This document shows, piece by piece, positions 16,629-24,602 of a stretch of DNA of 64,000 nt. The notes below the pieces were generated by a model that was given only the letters and a program-made list of their open reading frames with translations, did no database searches and had not been told where the DNA came from. Origin of the DNA: JAXMHB01 sp046346965 (GTDB lineage: Bacteria > Pseudomonadota > Gammaproteobacteria > Xanthomonadales > SZUA-5); assembly GCA_046346965.1 (NCBI GenBank), contig JAXMHB010000002.1, positions 186,001 to 250,000 of the forward strand, in the 5' to 3' direction. Numbering within the stretch: position 1 is the first letter of the stretch; each line of letters starts with the position of its first letter. A program made the position numbers and the translations under genes.

Positions 16629-18850
16629 GGGCGCGCGGCGGCCTGCTTGAGCGCCTGCTCGACGGTGCCGGCGGTCAGCAGCGCCGGCAACACCTCGGGC
16701 GCGCCGCCGTCGGCCGGATACACCACGTACAGCGGCACACCAACAGCCTTGAAGCGTTGCAGGAACTCGGTGATGGCGGGATCCGCATTGGTCCAATCGC
16801 CCTTCAGGTAGGCCGTGTGGGTCTCCTTCAGCAGCGCCTGGAAGGCATCAGTGGACAGCACCAGACGCTCATTGACCTTGCAGGTGGCGCACCAGTCGGC
16901 GGTCATGTTGACCAGCACCGGACGGCCCTGCTGGCGCAGCTGTTCCAGCAGATCCGAGCTGTAGACCTGCGCGATCGACGCGGCTGGCCCGTTGCGCGAG
17001 CTGATCGCCGAGGCATCGAGGCCGGCCACGAAGCGCAGCGGCCATGCGGCGATCGCCAGCAGCACCAGCACCAGACCCCAGCGGCGCAGGCGGCTGACCT
17101 GACGATGGCGCTCGAACCACCACAGCGCCATCGCCAGCGCCACGCAGCCGGCCAGGATGGCGCCGGCGCCGTCCATGCCGACCTGATGGCCGAGCACCCA
17201 CAGCAGCCAGACGCCGGTGAGGTACATCGGGAAGGCCAGCGCCTGCTTCAGCGTCTCCATCCACGCGCCAGGGCGTGGCAGGCGGTCGCCGAGCGCCGGG
17301 ATGAAGCCGATCAGCAGGAAGGGCAGCGCCAGTCCCAGGCCCAGCGTCAGGAACACCGCCAGCGCCACCGCCGGCGGCTGCGCGATCGCATAGGCCAGCG
17401 CGCCGCCCATGAAGGGCGCGGTGCACGGACTGGCGACCACGCAGGCCAGCACGCCGGTGAAGAAGGCGCCCTTGATGCCTTCGTCCTCGGTCAGCGTATG
17501 TCCAAGGCCGCCCCAGGAGGCGCCAAAGGCGATCACGCCCGACATCGACAGCGCCACCGCCAGCATCACGTACACCAGCAGGCCGACGAAGGCCGGCTGC
17601 TGCAGCTGGAAGCCCCAGCCCAGCGCCTCGCCGCCGGCACGCAGCCCGAGGATGGCCATGCCGAGCACGCCGAAGGACACCAGCACGCCGATCGTGTACC
17701 AGATCGCATGCCGGCGCGCGTAGCCAGGGCCATGCGCGCTCTTGGCCAGGCCCAGCGCCTTCAGCGCCAGGATCGGCAGCACGCAGGGCATCAGATTCAG
17801 GATCAGGCCGCCGAGCAGGGCCAGCAGCAGCGCCGCGCCCAGACTCAGCTGCGGGGTGGCGCTGGGCGCCGCGCCCGCGTCGACCGCCGCCGCACCGGCG
17901 GACGCCACCGCGGGCAGGCTGGCGCCGCTGCCCGCCGGCAGCGCCACCGGCAACTCGCGGCGCATCACCGGGTAGCAGATGCCCTGATCCTTGCAGCCCT
18001 GGTACTCGGCCATCAGCGTGATCGATTGCGCCGCCGTGCTGTCGCGCGCCACCGGCAGCGGCACCTCGGCGGTGCCGAAATACACCTGCACCTCGCCGAA
18101 GTGCTCATCGGCGTGCGGTGTGGCCACCGGCCAGGCCGGCGTGCCCAGGCGGATTCCGCTGCTCGGCGTGCTGAACACAGTCTTGTCGCGATACAGGTAA
18201 TAGCCGGGCGCCATGGTGAAGCGCACCAGAATCTCACCAGGCGCGATAGCGATCGCCTCGTAACGGAAAGCCTGGTCCTCCGGCAGCGCGTCCTGGCTGG
18301 CGCCCGGCAGGCCGGCAGCCGCCGGTGCCCCGAGGCTCAAGCCGCCCACGGCGGGTGCCGGGTTCGGAAAACTGCTCGGCGCCAGCGCGCCGGCCGGTGC
18401 CGGCGGCAGCGTCAAGGTCAGCAGCTTTTTCTGCGGCGGATAGCAGATGCCGGCATCGGCGCAGCCCTGATAACGCAACTCCACCTGCAGCGTGCTCTGC
18501 TCGGGCGGCAGCGGCGGCAGCGTTTGCGAGAGCGTCAGATCCTGATGGTAAGTCTCGACATCGCCGAAGAACTCGTCGGTCTTCTTCTCGCCATCCGGCA
18601 CCTGAAACGGCGGCAGCGTCAGCCCGCTGCTGGGAGCGCTGAGCGCGAGGCGATGGCGATACAGGTAGTAGCCGTCGGCAATGGCGAAGCGCACTTCCAG
18701 CAGGTCGCGCGCCGGCACCGTGGTGCTGACCGCAAAGGCCTCGTCCACCGGCAGCAGATCGGCCTCGCTGAGGGCGTGGGCCGGCGCGACGCCGGTGAGC
18801 AGGGCAAGCAGGCCGAGCCAGGCCAGCGGACGGGAGGACATCAGACTCAT
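16625..18850 (-). CDS. dsbD: Protein-disulfide reductase DsbD with two tandem N-terminal domains
   Basis: Carries electrons from cytoplasmic thioredoxin across the inner membrane to periplasmic partners. At 741 residues it is about 170 longer than E. coli DsbD because the N-terminal immunoglobulin-like domain occurs twice: the first with GCADAGIC (about 126-134), the second with GCKDQGIC (about 284-291). The eight-helix core has its two cysteines in LMPCVLP and VASPCTAP, and the C-terminal thioredoxin domain has DWCATCK (about 654). A signal peptide starts at ATG 18850 (or 18841); the frame is open to 18979 but that stretch is Arg/Pro-rich and non-coding in character. Confidence 0.94.
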   Translation of the reverse strand: MSLMSSRPLAWLGLLALLTGVAPAHALSEADLLPVDEAFAVSTTVPARDLLEVRFAIADGYYLYRHRLALSAPSSGLTLPPFQVPDGEKKTDEFFGDVETYHQDLTLSQTLPPLPPEQSTLQVELRYQGCADAGICYPPQKKLLTLTLPPAPAGALAPSSFPNPAPAVGGLSLGAPAAAGLPGASQDALPEDQAFRYEAIAIAPGEILVRFTMAPGYYLYRDKTVFSTPSSGIRLGTPAWPVATPHADEHFGEVQVYFGTAEVPLPVARDSTAAQSITLMAEYQGCKDQGICYPVMRRELPVALPAGSGASLPAVASAGAAAVDAGAAPSATPQLSLGAALLLALLGGLILNLMPCVLPILALKALGLAKSAHGPGYARRHAIWYTIGVLVSFGVLGMAILGLRAGGEALGWGFQLQQPAFVGLLVYVMLAVALSMSGVIAFGASWGGLGHTLTEDEGIKGAFFTGVLACVVASPCTAPFMGGALAYAIAQPPAVALAVFLTLGLGLALPFLLIGFIPALGDRLPRPGAWMETLKQALAFPMYLTGVWLLWVLGHQVGMDGAGAILAGCVALAMALWWFERHRQVSRLRRWGLVLVLLAIAAWPLRFVAGLDASAISSRNGPAASIAQVYSSDLLEQLRQQGRPVLVNMTADWCATCKVNERLVLSTDAFQALLKETHTAYLKGDWTNADPAITEFLQRFKAVGVPLYVVYPADGGAPEVLPALLTAGTVEQALKQAAARP

Positions 18851-19196
18851 GCGGGGACTCGACACTGGGCGGACTAACAGGTCTGCGACCGGACCGCGCA
18901 GACGAAGTTCCCGATGCTCGCGGCAGCGCGGGGGCGACGCAAGCGCGCCAGCGCGAGGCGATGAATACGTATGCGACAACTTGTTGCAATCCTATACAGC
19001 TTCTAGGCTGGCGACGCCGTCTGTGCAGATCGTGTGAGCGCCAGGGAAGGGGGCGCACCCGCGACTGCATCCAAACGGGCCACGGGCTGGGGAGCCTTTG
19101 GCCTGAACCCATGCAGCTCTGAGCGGTGCCCGGTCGGGCGCCGACGGGCGCGGCTGTCTGCCCTTCCATCCGATCAGTCCTGGGGAGGGCGCTGCG
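18851..19196. promoter_or_regulatory. Intergenic region between dsbD and the amylase
   Basis: These 346 bases separate divergent genes. Around 18961-19010 the sequence becomes AT-richer. It holds the near-palindrome at 18971-18989 and a possible -10 TATACA at 18993-18998. A clear ribosome binding site GGGGAGGG (19182-19189) precedes the amylase ATG by 7 bases. I see no further gene. Confidence 0.5.
18971..18998 (+). promoter_or_regulatory. Candidate operator and -10 box upstream of the amylase
   Basis: ATGCGACAA and TTGTTGCAA flank a central C as a near-perfect inverted repeat (7 of 9 positions), directly followed by TATACA at 18993-18998. The size and centre resemble operators of LacI-type sugar repressors, which would suit a starch-degrading enzyme; that link is inference. 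The -35 box is poor, as expected for a regulated promoter. Confidence 0.35.
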
Positions 19197-22100
19197 ATGG
19201 TCTTGCGTACGCTGGGGGCGGCGATGGCCGCCTGTTTGATGTTGGGTGCGGCGGTGCAGACGGAGGCCGCGATCCCCGCGGCGCACGTCTATCACAACCA
19301 CATGCCGAACTTCTGGCCCTTCTACGGGGTGAACGTGCAGGCCACCTACGACGCCACCGCGGTAGGTGCGCCGATCCGCTACCAGTACGACGGCCAGGTG
19401 ATCAACCTGAAGCAGAACCCGCCGCCGGGTTACAGCTACTACCTGCCGGCCTCGATGGGCGGCGGCATCATGCCGCACGACGATCTGGTGTCCTACTACA
19501 GCCACAACGCCAAGACCGGCGCCTATCTGTACTGGCCGATGCAGGTCGCCAGCGAGGTGCAGAACTGGTCCGGGCGCAAGGGTCAGATCCACGTGACCAT
19601 GTCCGGCGCGCTGGTGAACAACGTGCAGAGCCTGAGCCAGTTGCAGAACGTGCCGGGCTACAACAACCCGAACTGGGGACAGTCCTGGGCCTCCAGCTGG
19701 AGCAATCTGCGCACGCTGAACAATCAGCGCACGCTCGACACCATCCATTTCACCGGCCACCACACCATGGGGCCGCTGGTCGGCAACGAGTACTTCCTCA
19801 AGGATTTGATCTACCAGAACGCGACGCTGGCGCAGCCCTATTTCCTGGGCGGCAGCTTTCAGGCCTCCAAGGGCTTTTTCCCGACTGAACTCGGCTTCTC
19901 GCCACGGCTGGTACCGACGCTGGCCAAGCTCGGCATCCAGTGGTCGGTGCTCGGCAACAACCATCTGTCGCGCACGCTGAAGGACTATCCCTACGCCAGC
20001 TATGACGCCACCGGCGACACGCTGACCTCGCCGCCCAATCGCGCCGATCTGCGCAATACCTCGACCACCGGCAGCTGGGTCGCGGCGCAGATGGCGCACG
20101 AGCAGCAGGTGGTGGTGAACAAGTTCCCCTTCGCCTCGACGCCGCACTGGGTGCGTCACGTCGACGCCGCCAGTGGCGCCGTCAGCCAGGTGGCCGGCAT
20201 TCCGGTCAGTCAGAACGGCTCCTGGCTGGAAGGCTGGGACGGCGCCACCACGGTCGACGAGTTGGCGCCGTATCAGGCGCTGGAACCGCGTCAGTTCTTC
20301 GTCATCGCCCACGATGGCGACAACTCCAGCGGCCGCGCCGGCTCGCTGGATACCTGGCAAGCCGGCTACAACGTCACCTGCAGCGGCAATGGCTATTGCC
20401 TGGGAATCGACGAGTACCTGCGCCAGTTCCCGATTCCGGCTGGCGACGTCGCTCACGTGCAGGACGGTTCCTGGATCGACACGCGCGATTCCTCGTCTGA
20501 CCCGACCTGGTACCACTGGCATCTGCCAATGCTGATCTGGAAGGGCCAGTTCGCCGAGTTCAACCGCGTCACCGGCATGAATCTGGCGCCGAAGAAGAAT
20601 CTGAAAGGACTCGAAGAGGGCGCCACCGTGTCGCTGGAGTACGGCTGGCACTATCTGGAGCGCAACTTCGCGCTGCTGCAGGCGGCGCAGAACTACGCCA
20701 GCACCGCCGAGCAGATCTGGCTGGACGCCAATCCGAATTACTGGTCGCCGAGCACGCCGCTCGACCAGCAGATCACCCACCCGGGCAACCAGCTGAATCC
20801 CTGGATGCTGTCCTATCCGGTCAAGGGCAATGCCGCCAACAACTACGCCGGCGGCGCCAATCCGGCCGAACTGGCCTGGTACTTCCTGCTGCCGGCGATG
20901 GACTCGGGCTTTGGTTACTACGACGAGAACAAGGACGACAGCGTCAAGCCGACGCTGGCCTTCAACAACTCGCTGGCCTTCTCCAAACCCTATGTGCAGG
21001 CGCGGCTGGCGCAGGATCGCACCGGGCCGTCGGTCTGGTGGCCGCAGCGCTATCCCTACAACCCGGGCTCGGTGAACGGCTCCAAGGCGGAAGGCTGGAC
21101 TGTGCAGCACTACAGCCGCGACTTCGCGATCTACAGCTATGCCTTTGATGTGTCGGGCATCAGCAGCGCGCGCGTGATGGTCCGCCCGCACACCGGCAGC
21201 ACGATCGACGCCAGCGACGACACCTACAAGGTCTACGACCCGGCCGCGCAGGTCGGCAAGCCCGGCCTCAACATCACGCCGAGCAAGGTCGGTGCCTGGC
21301 GCGCTTACCCGATGCAGATGCGCGATTTGCGTCCGCAGATGAACGGCGTCGATTGGATCAAGACCACCAAGGACACGCTGCAGGTGGTACCGGCGCAGGA
21401 GATCGGCAATCTGTACTACAGCTACATCGCCGACTACCGCAGTCAGTACCTCGATTACTACGTCGAGATGACCGACAGCCGTGGCAACGTGACGCGCTCG
21501 GAAATCCAGCAGGTCTATGTGGGCGCCGGCACTTACCGTGCGACCACCACGGGCTCGGGTTTCGTCGAAGACCCGGCTGGCACGGTGCAGGGTGTCTATC
21601 CCTTCCTGGTGATCGACACCAGCGCGCCCAGCGTACCCGGCACGCCGGTGGCCAGCCAACGCACGGATCGCAGCATCACGCTGAGCTGGACGGCGGCGAC
21701 CGACAACGTCGGCGTCACCGGCTATCAGGTCTTCCGCGGCGGCGTCATGGTCGGCACGGCAGCGGGCACCAGCTACACCGACAGCGGACTGACGGCCTCC
21801 ACCGCCTACAGCTATCAGGTGCTGGCCGTGGATGCCGCCGGCAATCAGTCAGCACGCAGCGCGACGCTGAACACCAGCACGCAGGCCCCGGATACCGTCG
21901 CCCCCGGCGCGCCGGGCACACCCGCCGCCAGTGGCATCAGCGCCAGCTCGGTCACGCTGAGCTGGACCGCCGCCAGCGACAACTACGGCGTGGCCCAGTA
22001 TCTGGTGCTGCGCGACGGCGTGCAGGTGGCCAGCGTCAGCGGGCTCAGCTACAGCGACAGCGCGCTGTCGCCGTCCACCACTTACATCTACGCCATCCGC

Positions 22101-23909
22101 GCGCAGGACGCGGCAGGCAACACCGGACCGTACAGCGCCACCACCAGCGTCACCACGCAGGCCGGCAATGTCGCCAGCGTCTACTACCGGCCCGCAGCCA
22201 GCTGGACCCAGAGCTACATCCACTACGCGCCCACCGGCGGCAGCTGGACGGCCGTACCCGGCGTGCTGATGACCAGCGCCTGCAGCGGCTGGCGCAGCTA
22301 CACGGTAAACCTGGGCGCGGCGACCGGGCTGGCGGCCGTGTTCAACAACGGCGCCGGCAGCTGGGACAACAACGGCGGCCGCAACTACGCGCTCGGCAGC
22401 GGCATTGTCGTGGTCGAGAACGGTGCGGTCACCAGCGGCACCAATCCCTGCGCACCGGATACACAGGCTCCGAGCACGCCGACCGGCTTGAGTGCCAGCG
22501 CCATCGACGCCAACAGCGTGCGGCTGAACTGGGTGGCGTCCAGCGACAACGTCGGCGTCAGCGGCTATCGCGTGCTGCGCGGCGGCACGCAGATCGCCGA
22601 GGTGCTGAGCGGCTTGAGCTACGTCGACAACGGCTTGAGCGCATCGACCAGCTACAGCTACACGGTGCGCGCCTTCGACGCCGCCGGCAATGTGTCGGCG
22701 ACCAGCGCGGCGGCCACGGTGACCACGCCGGCGCCAGCCGACACCCAGGCACCCACCGTGCCGACCAACCTGGTCGCGTCCAACATCACGACCAATGCAG
22801 CGACCATCAGCTGGACCGCCTCCACCGACAATGTGGCGGTCGCGACCTACCTCGTCCTGCGCGGCGGCGTGCAGATTGCCAGCACGGCCGCCACCAGCTA
22901 CAGCGACAGCGGCCTCGCTGCCGGCAGCAGCTACAGCTACACGGTGAAAGCGCAGGATGCCGTCGGCAACACCTCCGCCGCCAGCGCTGCGCTCAGCCTC
23001 AGCACCTCGACCGGCAACACGGCGATCGTGTACCACAAGATCCCGACCGGCTGGAGCACCACCAACATCCACTACGCGGTCAGCGGCGGCAGCTGGACGG
23101 CAGTCCCAGGCGTAGCGATGGATCCGGCCTGCACCGGCTGGAAGATGCAGACCGTGGTGCTGGGTGCGGCGAGCAGTCTGCAAGTGGTGTTCAACAACGG
23201 CGCCGGCAGCTGGGACAACAATGGCGGCAACAACTATCCGCTCACCGCCGGCATTTCCGCGGTGCAGAACGGCGCCGTCAGCAAGACCAATCCCTGCAGC
23301 GGCGGCGACACCACTGCACCGTCCGTGCCGACCGGTCTGGTGCGGGGCAATGTGACATCGACCAGCGTGTCACTCAGCTGGAACGCCGCCACCGACAACG
23401 TCGGCGTCAGCGGCTACGACGTGCTCCGCGGCGGTGTGAAGATCGGCAGCACTGCGAGCTTGAGCTACACCGACACCAGCGTCAGCGCCGGCAGCAGCTA
23501 CAGCTATCAGGTGCGCGCCTTTGACGCGGTGGGCAACACCTCGGCGGCGAGTGCGGCGCTGGCGGTCAGCACGCCGGCCAGCGGCTGCACGGTCAGCTTC
23601 ACCATCGCCAACGCCGGCACCGTGATGGGCCAGAACCTGTACGTGGTCGGCAACCAAACCGCCCTCGGCAGCTGGAGCCCCGGCGCCGGCTTTGCGCTGA
23701 CCATCCAGGGCAGCGGCGCCAACGTGCCGTGGACCGGCAGCGTGACCCTGCCGGCCGGCACCGCCATTCAGTACAAGTACGTCAAGTGGAATGGCAGCAC
23801 GGCGACCTGGGAAAGCGCGCACCCGACCGCGTCCGGCAACCGCGAGTTCAGCACGCCCGCCAGTTGCAGCAGCACGGTCATCCGCAACGACGGCAACTTC
23901 CGCTTCTGA
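19197..23909 (+). CDS. Secreted multimodular alpha-amylase, GH119/GH57-like, with FN3, CBM25 and CBM20 modules
   Basis: A 1570-residue exported starch-degrading enzyme. After a signal peptide (about 1-25) the catalytic part runs to about residue 800. It starts YHNHMPNFWP, the GH57-type His motif, and shows the expected acid pair: E231 in GFFPTELGF as nucleophile and D373 in AHDGDN as acid/base. From memory, the same residue numbers were proposed for the founding GH119 enzyme. Then come FN3 (about 806, 897), CBM25 (990-1083), FN3 (1085, 1181), CBM25 (1272-1365), FN3 (1369) and a C-terminal CBM20 (1461-1570). The two CBM25 copies share FNNGAGSWDNNGG. High Tyr/Trp/Asn content fits an extracellular enzyme that grips raw starch. 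Confidence 0.85.
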   Translation: MVLRTLGAAMAACLMLGAAVQTEAAIPAAHVYHNHMPNFWPFYGVNVQATYDATAVGAPIRYQYDGQVINLKQNPPPGYSYYLPASMGGGIMPHDDLVSYYSHNAKTGAYLYWPMQVASEVQNWSGRKGQIHVTMSGALVNNVQSLSQLQNVPGYNNPNWGQSWASSWSNLRTLNNQRTLDTIHFTGHHTMGPLVGNEYFLKDLIYQNATLAQPYFLGGSFQASKGFFPTELGFSPRLVPTLAKLGIQWSVLGNNHLSRTLKDYPYASYDATGDTLTSPPNRADLRNTSTTGSWVAAQMAHEQQVVVNKFPFASTPHWVRHVDAASGAVSQVAGIPVSQNGSWLEGWDGATTVDELAPYQALEPRQFFVIAHDGDNSSGRAGSLDTWQAGYNVTCSGNGYCLGIDEYLRQFPIPAGDVAHVQDGSWIDTRDSSSDPTWYHWHLPMLIWKGQFAEFNRVTGMNLAPKKNLKGLEEGATVSLEYGWHYLERNFALLQAAQNYASTAEQIWLDANPNYWSPSTPLDQQITHPGNQLNPWMLSYPVKGNAANNYAGGANPAELAWYFLLPAMDSGFGYYDENKDDSVKPTLAFNNSLAFSKPYVQARLAQDRTGPSVWWPQRYPYNPGSVNGSKAEGWTVQHYSRDFAIYSYAFDVSGISSARVMVRPHTGSTIDASDDTYKVYDPAAQVGKPGLNITPSKVGAWRAYPMQMRDLRPQMNGVDWIKTTKDTLQVVPAQEIGNLYYSYIADYRSQYLDYYVEMTDSRGNVTRSEIQQVYVGAGTYRATTTGSGFVEDPAGTVQGVYPFLVIDTSAPSVPGTPVASQRTDRSITLSWTAATDNVGVTGYQVFRGGVMVGTAAGTSYTDSGLTASTAYSYQVLAVDAAGNQSARSATLNTSTQAPDTVAPGAPGTPAASGISASSVTLSWTAASDNYGVAQYLVLRDGVQVASVSGLSYSDSALSPSTTYIYAIRAQDAAGNTGPYSATTSVTTQAGNVASVYYRPAASWTQSYIHYAPTGGSWTAVPGVLMTSACSGWRSYTVNLGAATGLAAVFNNGAGSWDNNGGRNYALGSGIVVVENGAVTSGTNPCAPDTQAPSTPTGLSASAIDANSVRLNWVASSDNVGVSGYRVLRGGTQIAEVLSGLSYVDNGLSASTSYSYTVRAFDAAGNVSATSAAATVTTPAPADTQAPTVPTNLVASNITTNAATISWTASTDNVAVATYLVLRGGVQIASTAATSYSDSGLAAGSSYSYTVKAQDAVGNTSAASAALSLSTSTGNTAIVYHKIPTGWSTTNIHYAVSGGSWTAVPGVAMDPACTGWKMQTVVLGAASSLQVVFNNGAGSWDNNGGNNYPLTAGISAVQNGAVSKTNPCSGGDTTAPSVPTGLVRGNVTSTSVSLSWNAATDNVGVSGYDVLRGGVKIGSTASLSYTDTSVSAGSSYSYQVRAFDAVGNTSAASAALAVSTPASGCTVSFTIANAGTVMGQNLYVVGNQTALGSWSPGAGFALTIQGSGANVPWTGSVTLPAGTAIQYKYVKWNGSTATWESAHPTASGNREFSTPASCSSTVIRNDGNFRF

Positions 23910-23921
23910 TGCGGCATCTGG

Positions 23922-23947
23922 GACGGCGTCGCAGCCGCGACGCCGTC
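23922..23947 (+). terminator. Hairpin after the amylase, likely terminator
   Basis: A perfect 11-bp stem (23922-23932 with 23937-23947) closes the loop AGCC, starting 13 bases after the amylase stop. The tail is only TCC, so termination would be weak or factor-assisted. Confidence 0.5.
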
Positions 23948-24014
23948 TCCAGTCCCCTGGCCAGGCGGCGCGGGCGACGGTCGCCGATACCCGGTGGCCC
24001 ATCCGCGATTTAAA

Positions 24015-24602
24015 ATGCGCCCGCGGTCATTCCGGGATGCGTCCTTGGCGGCAGGTCCGATCACCCAGTTGCTGCGTGCCCGCGCTGCAGGCGATGTCGC
24101 GGCGGAGGGTCGGCTTGTGGCGCTGATCTACGATGAACTCCACCGGCTGGCCGAAGGCCAGATGCGCGGCGAGCGCGGCGGGCATACGCTGACGCCGACG
24201 GCGCTGATCCACGAGGCCTGGCTCAGGCTGGCGAGCGAGGATGTGGACGCGGCGCAGGATCGAGGCCATTTCTACGCGCTGGCGGCGCGCCGCATGCGGC
24301 AGGTGCTGATCGATCATGCGCGCCGACGTGATGCCGACAAGCGCGGTGGCGGTGCCACCGCGATTACCCTCTCGCAAGTGGCGGAAGCCGCAGCTGAGGC
24401 CGACGCCATCGATGCCCTCGCGCTGGAGCAGGCGCTGGTACAGCTCGAACAGCTGGATGCGCGCAAGGCGCGCGTGGTCGAGCTCCGCTATTACGCCGGC
24501 CTGGAGATGAGCGAGATCGCGTCGCTGCTGGGTATCTCGCGCGCCACCGCCCAGCGCGACTGGGAAGTCGCACGCGCCTTTCTGCATCTGCGCCTGGCCT
24601 GA
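24015..24602 (+). CDS. ECF-type RNA polymerase sigma factor (kinase-linked class)
   Basis: A 195-residue sigma-70-like factor. Sigma region 2 is ITQLLRARAAGDVAAEGRLV then TPTALIHEAWLRLA, and region 4 is ARKARVVELRYYAGLEMSEI then LGISRATAQRDWEVARAFL. This spelling fits the ECF-like group found mainly beside Ser/Thr kinases. The start is uncertain: GTG 23994, ATG 24015 and TTG 24045 are in frame, and TTAAAAT at 24010-24016 might instead be a -10 box. The stop codon shares a base with the start of the kinase gene, so both are co-translated. In a related Vibrio system, which I recall, the kinase phosphorylates and activates the sigma factor. Confidence 0.85.
   Translation: MRPRSFRDASLAAGPITQLLRARAAGDVAAEGRLVALIYDELHRLAEGQMRGERGGHTLTPTALIHEAWLRLASEDVDAAQDRGHFYALAARRMRQVLIDHARRRDADKRGGGATAITLSQVAEAAAEADAIDALALEQALVQLEQLDARKARVVELRYYAGLEMSEIASLLGISRATAQRDWEVARAFLHLRLA

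Noticed and set aside
18850..21659. Long minus-strand frame opposite the amylase
   Set aside because: Mirror of a repetitive FN3/CBM coding region; no signal, domain or ribosome binding site.
19197..23909. Chitinase or cellulase identity of the FN3-rich secreted enzyme
   Set aside because: The carbohydrate modules are starch-binding CBM25 and CBM20, and the catalytic motifs fit GH57/GH119, not GH18 or cellulase families.
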